This document shows, piece after piece, positions 44,980 through 54,467 of a stretch of DNA of 64,000 nucleotides; the stretch's first letter is position 1; each line of letters opens with the position of its first letter. Under the pieces are notes generated by a model. It ran no database searches and was not told the origin of the DNA. It was given only the letters and a program-made list of their open reading frames with translations. The DNA is from Caballeronia sp. dw_276 (lineage in GTDB: Bacteria; Pseudomonadota; Gammaproteobacteria; Burkholderiales; Burkholderiaceae), in contig NZ_JAAVUV010000007.1 in NCBI RefSeq assembly GCF_018449635.1, positions 248,001 through 312,000 of the forward strand. The letters run 5' to 3'. A program made the position numbers and the translations under genes.

Positions 44980-45141
44980 TCTACTTGGCATCGATAATTA
45001 TTCCAACGACGTGTTTACCCTATCCCATCTCCTATCTACAGGCGGTGTATCGCGGATATACTGACACCCGAAAAACCAAGCTTGCCCAGATGAGCTAGGA
45101 CGTCAGATGACTTGATTGTCAGAAATAGTTTTGGAGACGAC

Positions 45142-46470
45142 ATGGAAACGCAACCTGCGGCAAACGCCTCGCCACTCAGCACACCAGTGGCGGATTTAAC
45201 CCTGGCCGGCGAAAACGAGCTTTATTCGCTGGTTACCCGCAGATTGCTGCCCGTGCTGCTGACCGCTTTTTGCATTGCCTATCTGGACCGGATCAACGTT
45301 GGCTTGGCCAAGCTCCAGATGGCTGCGGATCTGGGCTTCAGCGACGCGGTGTATGGATTCGGCGCCGGCATTTTCTATCTGGCGTATGCGATCTTCGAAG
45401 TGCCGAGCAACCTGATCATGCATCGCGTGGGCGCGCGCCGGTGGATCGCACGGATCGCGGTATCGTGGGGCCTCGTTTCCATGTGCATGTTGTTCGTGCG
45501 CGCGCCTGCTTCGTTCTACGCGCTGCGATTGCTGCTGGGCATGGCCGAATGTGGTCTTTTCCCGGGCATCATCCTGTACCTCACTTACTGGTATCCGGCT
45601 CATCGGCGCGGGCGCATCGTGGCGTTGTTCATGGCTGCCCTGCCCATTTCCGGACTGGTTGGCGGCCCGCTTTCAGGCTGGATCATGCAGCGCTTTGCTG
45701 GTATGTCGGGGCTGCATGGCTGGCAATGGCTCTTCTTCCTCGAGGCGTTGCCGGCCATTGCGATCGGCGTGGTCATATGGTTCGTGCTTCCTGACCGCGT
45801 CAATGACGCCAGGTGGCTGACCGATGACCAAAAGCGCGTGATCTCGCGGAACATCGCGACTGAAAATGCCGAAAAACCGAGCGCGAACACAAGCAGCGTG
45901 TTCACCAATCCGCGCATGTGGCTGATGAGCCTGATGCTGTTCGCGTTCGCTACGGGCAACATGGGCATCAGCTTCTGGCTACCGACCATCGTGCAGCGTG
46001 CGGGTCATGGAAGTTCGCTGAGCGTGGGCTTGCTGACCGCCATTCCTTACGCTTTTGCCGCGGTCGCAATGATTGCGTTGTCGATGAGTTCCGACAAACG
46101 GCGCGAGCGCCGCTGGCATCTGGCGCTGCCCGCGTTCGCCGGGGCCGCGCTGCTTGCGCTCAGCACGGTCTGGAGCAACGACCTCACTATGACGATCGTC
46201 ACGATGACCGCAGCCTCGATGTGCGTGTTCGCAGTCGCACCGCTGCTCTGGGCGCAACCCACCGCCTTGCTGAGCGGTGGCGCCGCGGCCGCCGGAATCG
46301 CAATGATCAGTTCGCTCGGCAACCTCGCGGGTTTGTTTTCGCCGTCATTGTTTGGCTATCTCACCGTGCGAACGCACAGCACGTCGGCAGGCATGTTCCT
46401 GCTGGCGGGATTCATGCTGCTGGGTGGCCTGCTCTCGCTCGTCACGCCAGGACGTCTGGTCAACAAGTAA
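45142..46470 (+). CDS. MFS transporter (anion:cation symporter family)
   Basis: A 442-residue transporter related to the GudP-like gene at 43548, with the same motifs: FCIAYLDRINVGLAKLQM, YAIFEVPSNLIMHRVGARRW, and GMAECGLFPGIILYLTYWYP. The C-terminal half ends GLLSLVTPGRLVNK. The start at 45142 has GGAG seven nt upstream; TTG 45112 is rejected. It is divergent from the glucarate genes and followed by a GntR regulator. It probably imports a second sugar acid such as galactarate or tartrate. Confidence 0.9.
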   Translation: METQPAANASPLSTPVADLTLAGENELYSLVTRRLLPVLLTAFCIAYLDRINVGLAKLQMAADLGFSDAVYGFGAGIFYLAYAIFEVPSNLIMHRVGARRWIARIAVSWGLVSMCMLFVRAPASFYALRLLLGMAECGLFPGIILYLTYWYPAHRRGRIVALFMAALPISGLVGGPLSGWIMQRFAGMSGLHGWQWLFFLEALPAIAIGVVIWFVLPDRVNDARWLTDDQKRVISRNIATENAEKPSANTSSVFTNPRMWLMSLMLFAFATGNMGISFWLPTIVQRAGHGSSLSVGLLTAIPYAFAAVAMIALSMSSDKRRERRWHLALPAFAGAALLALSTVWSNDLTMTIVTMTAASMCVFAVAPLLWAQPTALLSGGAAAAGIAMISSLGNLAGLFSPSLFGYLTVRTHSTSAGMFLLAGFMLLGGLLSLVTPGRLVNK

Positions 46471-46495
46471 TATCTTTTTATAGCGCGATTCCACA

Positions 46496-47194
46496 ATGAG
46501 CATCCTTACCGACAAAGTCATTGCGACCGTCTCGGACGACATCCAGCGCGGCACGCTTCGGCCTGGCGACAAGGTCCCGACCGAAGTAGCGCTGATGAAG
46601 CAGCTATCAGTCAGCCGTTCAGTCGTGCGGGAAGCCATGTCGCGCTTGCAGGCCGCGAGAATTGTCGAGACGCGTCACGGGATCGGCACGTTCATTCTGG
46701 GCGCGAATCAGTCAGAGAGCTTGCGTCTGCCGGCATCCGACCTTTCGGACATGCTGGACGTCATGGCGATCATCGAGTTCCGGATAGACATGGAAGCCGC
46801 AGCCGCGGGGCTCGCGGCCGGCAGACGCACGGACCAGCATTTGAAACTGATCGATGCCGCGCTCAGACGTTTCGAAGCCGAACTCGAACGGGGCAGCACG
46901 GACGTGGTGGCGCACGACGTCGAATTTCACATCCAGATCGCCCGCGCCAGCGGCAACCGTTATTTCGTCGATGTCCTGAGCCAGCTGGGCCGTGCGGTGA
47001 GTCCGCGCACGCGACTGGGATCAACCGAGATTGCGGAGCTCGACCGCGTGGTGCATCTTCGAAATGTCCTGGCGGAGCATCAGCAGATTTATCGGGCGAT
47101 CGTGCGTCAGGATGCCGACGATGCACGCGCAGCAATGCGGATGCACTTGAGCAACAGCCGCGAACGGCTAAGGCGGGCGCACGGGAAAACCTGA
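46496..47194 (+). CDS. GntR/FadR family transcriptional regulator
   Basis: A 232-residue FCD regulator. The winged helix lies at residues 1-70 (LRPGDKVPTEVALMKQLSVSRSVVREAMSRLQ). The helical effector domain follows, with metal-binding candidates Asp and His in AHDVEFHIQIARASGN and a later His in LAEHQQIYRAI. It follows the MFS gene by 25 nt. The likely role is control of the divergent sugar-acid genes, with glucarate or a derivative as inducer. Confidence 0.9.
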   Translation: MSILTDKVIATVSDDIQRGTLRPGDKVPTEVALMKQLSVSRSVVREAMSRLQAARIVETRHGIGTFILGANQSESLRLPASDLSDMLDVMAIIEFRIDMEAAAAGLAAGRRTDQHLKLIDAALRRFEAELERGSTDVVAHDVEFHIQIARASGNRYFVDVLSQLGRAVSPRTRLGSTEIAELDRVVHLRNVLAEHQQIYRAIVRQDADDARAAMRMHLSNSRERLRRAHGKT

Positions 47195-47263
47195 AAAGCC
47201 AAATCTAGAGTGCAAACAGGAAACGGGCGCATACTACGTCCCCGTCCTCTCCCTGGCCGTTCA

Positions 47264-47968
47264 ATGCCCGGTTACCTGACCAAGCAGCAGAACATCACCG
47301 TCACCGGCGTAGACGACCTGATCATCCGTTCGCTGCTCGACCTGCAGCAATTCTCCGACCCTTCCGGCGACGCCGAGCGCATCGGCATCTCGTCCGCCAT
47401 GTGGCCGTTATTCGGCATGCTGTGGCCATCGGGCGCGCATCTCGCCGCGCGGCTCGCGTTGCGTCCCGTGCTCGCCCGCGAACGGATCCTCGAAATCGGC
47501 TGCGGCCTTGCGCTGGCAAGTCTCGTTGGGCATCGGCGGGGGGCGGATGTCACGGCAAGCGATTGCCATCCGCTGACGGCGACTTTCCTCAGCGAAAACC
47601 TGCGTCTGAACGACCTCCCGCCGATGAAATACCTGCACGGCAACTGGTCGATCCCGGAGCTGGAAGACGCGCTCGAGGACACAGCGGGACGGAGTATCGT
47701 CAATGGCCGATTCGACCTGATCATGGGCAGTGACCTGCTGTACGAACGCGATGCCAACGCGACACTTGCGGCGTTTATCGGCTTGCATGCGACGCCTGCG
47801 GCCGAAGTGTGGATCGTGGACCCGGACCGCGGCAACCGCGCCGCGTTCAACCGGCAGATGGGCGACCGCGGTTTCCAGATGCGCGAGGAACGCCTCGACC
47901 GCATTGCTTTCGACGATACGGCCGCGTACAAAGGCCGCTTGCTGATTTATCGGCTGAACAACATCTAG
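47264..47968 (+). CDS. Class I SAM-dependent methyltransferase
   Basis: A 234-residue methyltransferase. Motif I is ILEIGCGLALASLVGHRRGADVTASD near residue 75, post-I Asp is in that segment, and motif II is FDLIMGSDLLYERDANATLAAFI. The layout resembles the METTL/lysine methyltransferase group (SGAHLAARLAL before motif I), so a protein target is possible. The start is ATG 47264; GTG 47210 is an alternative. The C-terminus overlaps the DipZ gene stop by 4 nt on the opposite strand. Confidence 0.85.
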   Translation: MPGYLTKQQNITVTGVDDLIIRSLLDLQQFSDPSGDAERIGISSAMWPLFGMLWPSGAHLAARLALRPVLARERILEIGCGLALASLVGHRRGADVTASDCHPLTATFLSENLRLNDLPPMKYLHGNWSIPELEDALEDTAGRSIVNGRFDLIMGSDLLYERDANATLAAFIGLHATPAAEVWIVDPDRGNRAAFNRQMGDRGFQMREERLDRIAFDDTAAYKGRLLIYRLNNI

Positions 47969-49743
47969 CCGAACGTAAACGCATAAGCCTCCACGCCCGG
48001 TTCCAGAAATTCGATGCTGAACGTGCGATCCCTGACATCGCCCGGTTGCCGTACGAGCTGATAAAGACGCTGTTCCGTCACCGTCCCGGTGCCGTCGGCG
48101 GCGATGTCGGTGCCGTGGGCATCGCCGGGGGCGGCGCCGTCTATCGACACACGGAACCTGACGGGCTTGCCGTCCTTGCCTGGTCCCAGCACGAGATGCA
48201 AATCCCGCGCATGGAATCGATACACAATGGTCCCGTTCGATCCCGCCAGCGACGCTTCTTCCGCGCCCACCTTCCACGCACCGGCAAGACCCCAGTTGTT
48301 CAACGAAAGCTCGCCGGGGGCCGCATACGTGTGGACCTTGTCGTGCGACTCGCCGCCGCGCCCGGCGAAATTTTCCGCACGCTCGTAGCCAAGGTAGGTT
48401 TCCGGTGAGCGCATGTCGGCGCTGTCGGCGGATTGCTGCACGCCCCGAGCGTCGGTGTTGGTCATGGCCGTGCCGACATCGGTATGACCAGCTTCTTTCA
48501 GCAATTGCTGGATCACTTCTTCGGAGTGCGCATAATCGCCTTCGCCGAAATGATGAAAACGCACTTGCCCTTTTGCATCGATAAAATAATGGGCCGGCCA
48601 GTACTGGTTGCCAAACGCGCGCCAGATGGCGTAGTTGTTATCGATAGCCACCGGGTAATCGATACCCAGATCGTGCACGGAACGCTTGACGTTATCGACG
48701 TTGCGCTCGAACGCAAACTCGGGCGCGTGCACGCCGATCACGACGAGTCCCTTGTCACGATACTTCTGCGCCCACGCTTTCACATACGGCAGCGAACGCA
48801 GGCAGTTGATGCACGAGTACGTCCAGAAGTCGACGAGCACAACCTTGCCGCGCAAATCCTCCGCGCTGAGCGGCGCCGAGTTGAGCCATTGGACCGCGCC
48901 GGACAGCGGCGGCAATTGGCCTTCAACGGGCAGCGGGGTACTGAACGTGGCGCGCATCATCGCGGGCGAATCGGTAGTTGCGACCGTGCTCGCTGCGTTC
49001 GTCGCGGCTGGCGTCGATCCCGGCGAAAAACGGTCGACCAGTTTTTGCTCAAGACCACCCGTTGCAACGGTCGATACACGTGCGAGGACGCCGGTATCGA
49101 GTCCCAGCGAGATCGCGACAACCCCAAGCAACATGGCCGCGCCAATGCCGCGCCTGATCCACTCACCCGCGCCCAGCGATCGTTTCATGGCGGCGAACAC
49201 CCGGCCGCCGATCAGCAACGCCACAGCCAGCGACGTCGCCGCGCCGGCCGCATAAGCCGCGAGCAGCAAGGTGGTGCCGACGCTCGCGCCACGCAGCGCG
49301 GCGCCGGTCAGGACGAGACCGAGGATCGGACCGGCGCAAGGCGCCCACAGCAATCCCGTTGCTATGCCAAGCAGAAACGATGAGCCCGCGCTGACCCGTT
49401 GTCCATCGGCTTGAGCGAATTCCGTGAGACGGTTGCCTGCGCTTACGAACGGGCGCATCACGCGTTCGGCGAAACTCGGCAGCAGCAATGTCAGCCCGAA
49501 GACGGCAATCAACGCAACCGCGAGCCAGCGGCCGTACTGGTTCGCTTGCGTGACCCAGCCGCCGCCGACTGCCGCGAGCGTGGCCACGACCGCGAAGGTC
49601 AACGCCATGCCGGCAAGCAACGGTAAACCGCTGCGCACGAACGGCTGGTCCGCGCGCGAGAACACAAAGGGCAGCACAGGCAAAATGCACGGGCTCAAAA
49701 TGGTGAGCGCGCCGCCGAGGTAAGCAAGGATGATGAGCAGCAT
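47965..49743 (-). CDS. DipZ-type cytochrome c biogenesis/thiol relay protein
   Basis: A 592-residue fusion. Residues 1-235 form a CcdA/DsbD-like membrane domain with the paired cysteines C19 (SPCILP) and C136 (WAPCAGP). A linker leads to a periplasmic thioredoxin-like domain with CINC at 311-314 in FWTYSCINCLRSLPY. The last 150 residues form a beta-sandwich domain (carbohydrate-binding-like), as in DipZ. The protein moves electrons from cytoplasmic thioredoxin to periplasmic substrates. It is encoded directly after the Tat-exported MsrB, which suggests that MsrB is one substrate. Confidence 0.9.
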   Translation of the reverse strand: MLLIILAYLGGALTILSPCILPVLPFVFSRADQPFVRSGLPLLAGMALTFAVVATLAAVGGGWVTQANQYGRWLAVALIAVFGLTLLLPSFAERVMRPFVSAGNRLTEFAQADGQRVSAGSSFLLGIATGLLWAPCAGPILGLVLTGAALRGASVGTTLLLAAYAAGAATSLAVALLIGGRVFAAMKRSLGAGEWIRRGIGAAMLLGVVAISLGLDTGVLARVSTVATGGLEQKLVDRFSPGSTPAATNAASTVATTDSPAMMRATFSTPLPVEGQLPPLSGAVQWLNSAPLSAEDLRGKVVLVDFWTYSCINCLRSLPYVKAWAQKYRDKGLVVIGVHAPEFAFERNVDNVKRSVHDLGIDYPVAIDNNYAIWRAFGNQYWPAHYFIDAKGQVRFHHFGEGDYAHSEEVIQQLLKEAGHTDVGTAMTNTDARGVQQSADSADMRSPETYLGYERAENFAGRGGESHDKVHTYAAPGELSLNNWGLAGAWKVGAEEASLAGSNGTIVYRFHARDLHLVLGPGKDGKPVRFRVSIDGAAPGDAHGTDIAADGTGTVTEQRLYQLVRQPGDVRDRTFSIEFLEPGVEAYAFTFG

Positions 49744-49779
49744 GAGCTAATGGATCTCGATATTCAGGGCTTGTGGCGC

Positions 49780-50295
49780 TCAGGCGGCGCTGGGTTTGAA
49801 GGTCATCGCGAGGCCGTTCATGCAATAGCGCAGGCCGGTGGGTTTGGGGCCGTCATCGAAGACATGACCGAGATGGCCGCCGCAACGCCGGCAATGAACC
49901 TCGGTGCGCGACACGCCGAACGACAGATCCTCGCGCGTGGCGACTGCGTGATCGAGCGGCGCCCAGAAGCTCGGCCAGCCGGTATGGCTTTCGAATTTCG
50001 TGCGCGACGAAAAGGCGTCGAGCTGGCATCCCGCGCACGAAAACACGCCACTGCGATGTTCGGCGTTGAGCGGACTGCTGTAGGGCCGTTCCGTGCCTTC
50101 GTGCCGCAACACGTTGTATTGCGCCGATGTCAGCTGGCTGCGCCATTGATCGTCGGTATGGACCACTTCGAACGATTCGCCCGCGTTCGCCGCCAACGCC
50201 GACCTCACGCCCGGCACCTCGCGTCGCTTGAACGCGGCTATTGCAGCGGTAGCCAAAACGCTGCCGGCGAATAAGAACTGGCGTCTGCTGGTCAT
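49780..50295 (-). CDS. msrB: Exported peptide methionine (R)-S-oxide reductase
   Basis: A 171-residue MsrB with a twin-arginine signal (SRRQFLFAGSVLATAAIAAF) at the N-terminus. The zinc site is formed by C87, C90, C135 and C138, and the catalytic Cys is C158 in RYCMNGLAM. It reduces methionine-R-sulfoxide in proteins. Export through the Tat system makes it a periplasmic repair enzyme. AAGGAG precedes the ATG at 50295; the longer frame to 50349 would hide the signal. The DipZ gene follows 36 nt downstream and could supply electrons. Confidence 0.92.
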   Translation of the reverse strand: MTSRRQFLFAGSVLATAAIAAFKRREVPGVRSALAANAGESFEVVHTDDQWRSQLTSAQYNVLRHEGTERPYSSPLNAEHRSGVFSCAGCQLDAFSSRTKFESHTGWPSFWAPLDHAVATREDLSFGVSRTEVHCRRCGGHLGHVFDDGPKPTGLRYCMNGLAMTFKPSAA

Positions 50296-50510
50296 GATGT
50301 GCTCCTTAACAAAACTCACTGCTTGAGCGACAGAAGAACGTTTGGACATGCTGATAAACAGGCAAACACGCTTGACGCAGCTTTAATCCCTGGCGGCGTA
50401 AAAATGTTCTTTTTGTGCCTGAAAAACGGCCCGCGTTCAGCTGCTTCTAATAGCTAGTTCGTCGTGAAGGCGCGAGCGGTTACATTACATCGATCGAATT
50501 TATCGATCAA

Positions 50511-50538
50511 TTCGCTATATTTTACGAAATATAGCGAA
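50511..50538. promoter_or_regulatory. 28-nt perfect inverted repeat in msrB upstream region
   Basis: Arms TTCGCTATATTT and AAATATAGCGAA surround a TACG loop. Just upstream is a pair of ATCGAT sites (50489-50506). The 343-nt gap from 50296 to 50639 contains no gene. The element may be an operator for either the msrB-dipZ promoter or a trans-acting regulator; no known consensus matches well. Confidence 0.5.
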
Positions 50539-50639
50539 ATGCCTGATTCGGCGACGATGTGAGAAAGCAGCGGGGAGCCGCAAACGAATTGCGCCCGGAA
50601 CCGGGCGCAAGGTAATTTCAAATCAAGGAGGTCGAGGCT

Positions 50640-51167
50640 TCACTTCACCATATAACCGCGATCCGTCATGCATTCGCTATATGCGCGCCAGTATTGCACC
50701 ATCGGCGGCTCGGGCGGCGGCAGGGCGGGCATGGGCGCGTCGGTGGATGAAGAACTCGCGTTTGCGACGGCGCGTGCGTCGGAGGCAACACCCGGTTTTG
50801 CGGCCGATGCCGATCCGGACGCCATCACCGGCGCCGAAGCAGAGGCAGCCGCAGAAGCCGTCGCCTTGCCCGTGGCGGAAGCGGGATAAACCGCCGAGGC
50901 GCCCGAAGCCATCGCCGATGGCAACGGCGCCGCCACCGCAACCTGCTTCACGGTGCCCGGCTTGGTCGTCTGCGGTTTGATCGGGGCTTGCGAGACCTTC
51001 GCCATGTTCACGCCGGTGTGCTGATTGGCGTAGCTGTAGCACATGGCGTTATCGATACTGACTTGTGCCGAATTTTGACTGCGCATCGGGAACGCGGGCG
51101 GCTGCTGGGCGAACGCGCTTGCGCTCACGCACAGCATGGCAATGCCGGCAGACAGGGGAATTCTCAT
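50640..51167 (-). CDS. Secreted Ala/Ser-rich hypothetical protein
   Basis: A 175-residue protein with a signal peptide (about 1-21, ending in FAQ). A conserved-looking part has two Cys (AMCYSYANQHTG and YSECMTDRGYMVK at the end) that may form a disulfide across a long low-complexity Ala/Ser/Pro stretch. The ending YWRAYSECMTDRGY resembles short secreted proteins common in this group. Function unknown. GGAG lies eleven nt before the ATG. Confidence 0.6.
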   Translation of the reverse strand: MRIPLSAGIAMLCVSASAFAQQPPAFPMRSQNSAQVSIDNAMCYSYANQHTGVNMAKVSQAPIKPQTTKPGTVKQVAVAAPLPSAMASGASAVYPASATGKATASAAASASAPVMASGSASAAKPGVASDARAVANASSSSTDAPMPALPPPEPPMVQYWRAYSECMTDRGYMVK

Positions 51168-51391
51168 AGCTCATGCACTCCGGAAACTGGATTGGCCTGA
51201 CAGGGCCGGACCGCGCTGAACCAGGTAGCGGTCCATGCGTGGTCAAACGAGCTTTCACCATACTGTCGGTGCACCGGGCCCGTGCGAAAGACTATCGCAG
51301 TAATCCGCCAACTCTTCGCGTTTCTGGCCTGTTTGGCGTGCTGGACCACTTTTCATCGCGCATTGGCCTGCAGTCTGTTGCGTGAAAACCC

Positions 51392-52213
51392 TTAAACCGA
51401 GGGAAACTTCGCTCGCATGAACTCGATGTATTCCTGGTCAGACAGCGTGCGGCGGGCTTGCACAAAACCACGCGAATCGTCGCCAATAAGATAACGCAAT
51501 TGGTCCGTACCATCGGTTGCGGCCTCGTGGATGAGTGCCGCGACATCGTCTGCGTGAATGGTGCTCGCCGCCGCGAGCGCGCCGAACGCCGCCGCCGTGC
51601 GTTCGACAAAACCATCGTAACTGCCAAGCTTCTCGTCCCGGACATGGCTTTCCAGCGAACGCGCGTTGAAGTTCGTGCTGGTCACGCCGCCATGCGGGAT
51701 CACGAGCTTCACGCCAATTCCCTGCGATGCCAGTTCGTACGACAACGCCTCGGAAAACCCTTCGAGCGCGAATTTGCTCGCGCAGTAGAGCGAGATCATC
51801 GGCAGGGTGAAAATGCCAGCACCCGAACTGACGTTCACGACCACGCCGCTTTTACGCGCCCGGAAATGCGGCAGCACGGCGCGCGTGACGTCCATGACGC
51901 CGAACACGTTGACATCGAATTGCGTCTGGATGTCTTCACGCGAGAGCGCTTCGAACAGGCCGTATTGCCCGTAACCGGCGTTGTTCACCAGCGCATCGAT
52001 ACCCCCGAACCGTGCGATGCCCGCATCGACGGCAGCGAGAATGCTGCCGCCATCCTGCACATCGAGCCGTGCAACAAGCACGTTGTCAGAGGCCAAGATC
52101 GGGTCCGGCCGACGCATTGTCGCGATGACGTTCCAGCCCTTCGCGGCAAACAATCCCACACTCGCCCGGCCAATGCCCGACGATGCCCCGGTAATCAAAA
52201 CGGTCTTGCTCAT
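51392..52213 (-). CDS. SDR family oxidoreductase
   Basis: A 273-residue classical SDR. It has TGASSGIG at residues 8-15, NNAG near 80, the Ser in VVNVSSGAGIF, and the catalytic YCASK near 150. This pattern resembles the short-chain oxidoreductases used in steroid or quinone-type reductions. The start at 52213 has AAGGA upstream. The gene is divergent from the LysR gene at 52338, which probably regulates it. Two CAGTGAGACA direct repeats (near 52269-52278 and 52328-52337) lie between them. Confidence 0.89.
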   Translation of the reverse strand: MSKTVLITGASSGIGRASVGLFAAKGWNVIATMRRPDPILASDNVLVARLDVQDGGSILAAVDAGIARFGGIDALVNNAGYGQYGLFEALSREDIQTQFDVNVFGVMDVTRAVLPHFRARKSGVVVNVSSGAGIFTLPMISLYCASKFALEGFSEALSYELASQGIGVKLVIPHGGVTSTNFNARSLESHVRDEKLGSYDGFVERTAAAFGALAAASTIHADDVAALIHEAATDGTDQLRYLIGDDSRGFVQARRTLSDQEYIEFMRAKFPSV

Positions 52214-52337
52214 GATCGCGATTTCCTTCAGTGAATGAAAACATGCGATCAAGATAAGGCCCGTGGATCAGTGAGACAATACGCACACCGCTGCACGGGT
52301 TGATGCAGAAAATAGCACAATAAACGAACAGTGAGAC

Positions 52338-53255
52338 ATGATGAGCCGAACGGGCCTGACCGAATTAAGCGCAGTAACGGCCGTCGCCGCGCATCGCAGT
52401 TTTCGCGGCGCGGCAGCGGAACTTGGGATGTCGCCCTCGGCGTTGAGCCACGCGGTCGCGGCGCTCGAGCAGCGCATGGGTGTGCGGCTGTTTCATCGGA
52501 CCACGCGCAGCGTCTCGCTCACCGAAGCCGGCGAGCAGTTTCTCGCGCGCGTCAGTCCTGCGTTGCGCGAAATCTCGGCGGCAATGGAAGACGCCAACTT
52601 GCATCGCGAAACGCCGGCGGGGACGCTGCGCATCAACGCATCGGAAGGCGCGGCGCTGGAGTTGATGAAGCCGGTCGCCTACGCATTTCTCACGCGTTAT
52701 CCGGATATGAAACTCGATATCGTGACGGAAGGCAGGCTGGTCGATATCGTCGCGGAAGGTTTCGATGCCGGCGTGCGTGTGCTCGACATGGTGCCGCAGG
52801 ACATGATCGCGGTGCCGTGCAGCCGGCCGGTGCGCTTCGCGGTGGTGGCGTCGCCTGAGTATTTCAGGAAGGCGAAACAGCGCCGCCCAAAAGTGCCCGA
52901 CGATCTGCGGGTGCACGAATGCATCCGCGCGCGCTATTCAAGCGGCGGCGTGTACAAATGGGATTTTGAAAAGCGCGGCGAGCGGATTGAAATCGACGTA
53001 AAAGGCGCGCTCACGCTCGACAACCATCACCTGATGCTCGACGCCGCGTTGAACGGCGTGGGCCTCGCGTGGATGAGCGAATGGTCGGTGGCGGAATACA
53101 TCGCTGCGGGCCGCCTGGTTCGCGTGCTGGAAGACTGGTCGCCGCCGGGTCCCAGGTTGTATCTGTACTACCCGGGGCATCGGCATGTGCCGGCGGGATT
53201 GCGCGCTTTTATCGATGTAATCCGCGAGTTCAATCCAGCGCCGGCACGCGCCTAG
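52338..53255 (+). CDS. LysR family transcriptional regulator
   Basis: A 305-residue LysR protein with winged helix [20 protein letters not shown], then [19 protein letters not shown], and an effector domain ending [22 protein letters not shown]. It is divergent from the SDR gene across 124 nt and is the likely regulator of it. Tandem ATGs lie at 52338 and 52341. Its stop is one base from that of the convergent thiolase gene. Confidence 0.9.
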   Translation: MMSRTGLTELSAVTAVAAHRSFRGAAAELGMSPSALSHAVAALEQRMGVRLFHRTTRSVSLTEAGEQFLARVSPALREISAAMEDANLHRETPAGTLRINASEGAALELMKPVAYAFLTRYPDMKLDIVTEGRLVDIVAEGFDAGVRVLDMVPQDMIAVPCSRPVRFAVVASPEYFRKAKQRRPKVPDDLRVHECIRARYSSGGVYKWDFEKRGERIEIDVKGALTLDNHHLMLDAALNGVGLAWMSEWSVAEYIAAGRLVRVLEDWSPPGPRLYLYYPGHRHVPAGLRAFIDVIREFNPAPARA

Positions 53256-53256
53256 A

Positions 53257-54453
53257 TCAAACGCTTTCCAGCGCCAGCGCGATGCCCTGGCCGCCGCCAA
53301 TACACAGCGTCACCATCGCGCGCTTAAGGCCATCGCGTTTCATCGCGTGGACGAGGCGCGTGACCAGCACCGCGCCCGTCGCGCCAATCGCGTGACCATG
53401 AGCGATCGCGCCGCCCTCCGGATTCACGATGTCACCAGGCAGACCAAGCGTGCGCGCGACCGCAATCGGCACGGCGGCGAACGCCTCGTTGATCTCGATG
53501 CGTTCAAGATCGCCCAGCTTCCACCCCGCGCGATCCAGCGCCTGCTGGACGGCCGGCACCGGTCCAAGCCCGAACATGCCGGGCTCGACCGCCGCGATGC
53601 CATACGCCACGAGCCGCACCGATGCCTCGATCCCATTGCGTTCCGCAAACGCGCGATCCGCGACGAGCATGGCCGCCGCGCCGCTGTTCAAACCGGGCGC
53701 GTTGCCGGCCGTGATCGTGCCGTCGGGACGAAACGCGGGACGAAGTTTCGAAAGCGTCGCGAACGTGGTGTCGGGGCGCGGTTGCTCGTCGGTATCGAAG
53801 AAAACGGTTTGCTTGCCCGCCTTCACTTCAAGTCCAACGATCTCCGCCTTGAACAACCCCTCCGCTTCCGCCGATGTAAACCGCTGCTGCGAACGCTCGG
53901 CAAAACGGTCCTGCGCCTCCCGCGTGATGTCCATCTGCGTGACGAGATCTTCCGTGTGCCAGCCGGAATGCTTGCCGGAAAAGGCGTCGTCAAGACCGTC
54001 GCGCAACATGCTGTCGTGGACTTCCGCGTTGCCCATCCGATACCCGAAGCGGCCGTTGTCGAGCAAATACGGCGCGCGGTCCATGTTCTCCATGCCGCCT
54101 GCCACCGCGAGCTGCACGAATCCCGCGCTGATTTCGTTCGCCGCCGATACCACCGCCTGCGCGCCCGAGCCGCACACGCGGTTCACGGTCAACGCGGGAA
54201 CGGAGACTGGCACACCGCCGTTCACCGCAGCCTGACGCGCGGGATTCATCCGGTTGCCGGCCTGGATCACGTTGCCGAACGTGACCGAATCGACTTTCTC
54301 CGGCGCAACGCCCGAGCGCCGCAAGGTCTCGCGGATCACCGCCGCGCCGAGATCCGTCGCGGGCGTGCCTTTCAGCGTCCCGTTGAACGCGCCGATCGCG
54401 GTGCGCACCGGCGCGCACAACACGATTTCGCGTGACTGATTTTGCGTGGTCAT
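53257..54453 (-). CDS. Acetyl-CoA C-acetyltransferase family thiolase
   Basis: A 398-residue thiolase. The acylated Cys is in NRVCGSGAQAV near residue 91, the second His in GGAIAHGHAIGATGAVL, and the third active-site Cys in TLCIGGGQG. It joins two acyl-CoA units or cleaves beta-ketoacyl-CoA. It follows the SDR gene by 14 nt with a GGGAGA site, so the two are probably co-transcribed. Whether it acts in biosynthesis or in degradation cannot be told. Confidence 0.92.
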   Translation of the reverse strand: MTTQNQSREIVLCAPVRTAIGAFNGTLKGTPATDLGAAVIRETLRRSGVAPEKVDSVTFGNVIQAGNRMNPARQAAVNGGVPVSVPALTVNRVCGSGAQAVVSAANEISAGFVQLAVAGGMENMDRAPYLLDNGRFGYRMGNAEVHDSMLRDGLDDAFSGKHSGWHTEDLVTQMDITREAQDRFAERSQQRFTSAEAEGLFKAEIVGLEVKAGKQTVFFDTDEQPRPDTTFATLSKLRPAFRPDGTITAGNAPGLNSGAAAMLVADRAFAERNGIEASVRLVAYGIAAVEPGMFGLGPVPAVQQALDRAGWKLGDLERIEINEAFAAVPIAVARTLGLPGDIVNPEGGAIAHGHAIGATGAVLVTRLVHAMKRDGLKRAMVTLCIGGGQGIALALESV

Positions 54454-54467
54454 GGCGGCTCTCCCGT

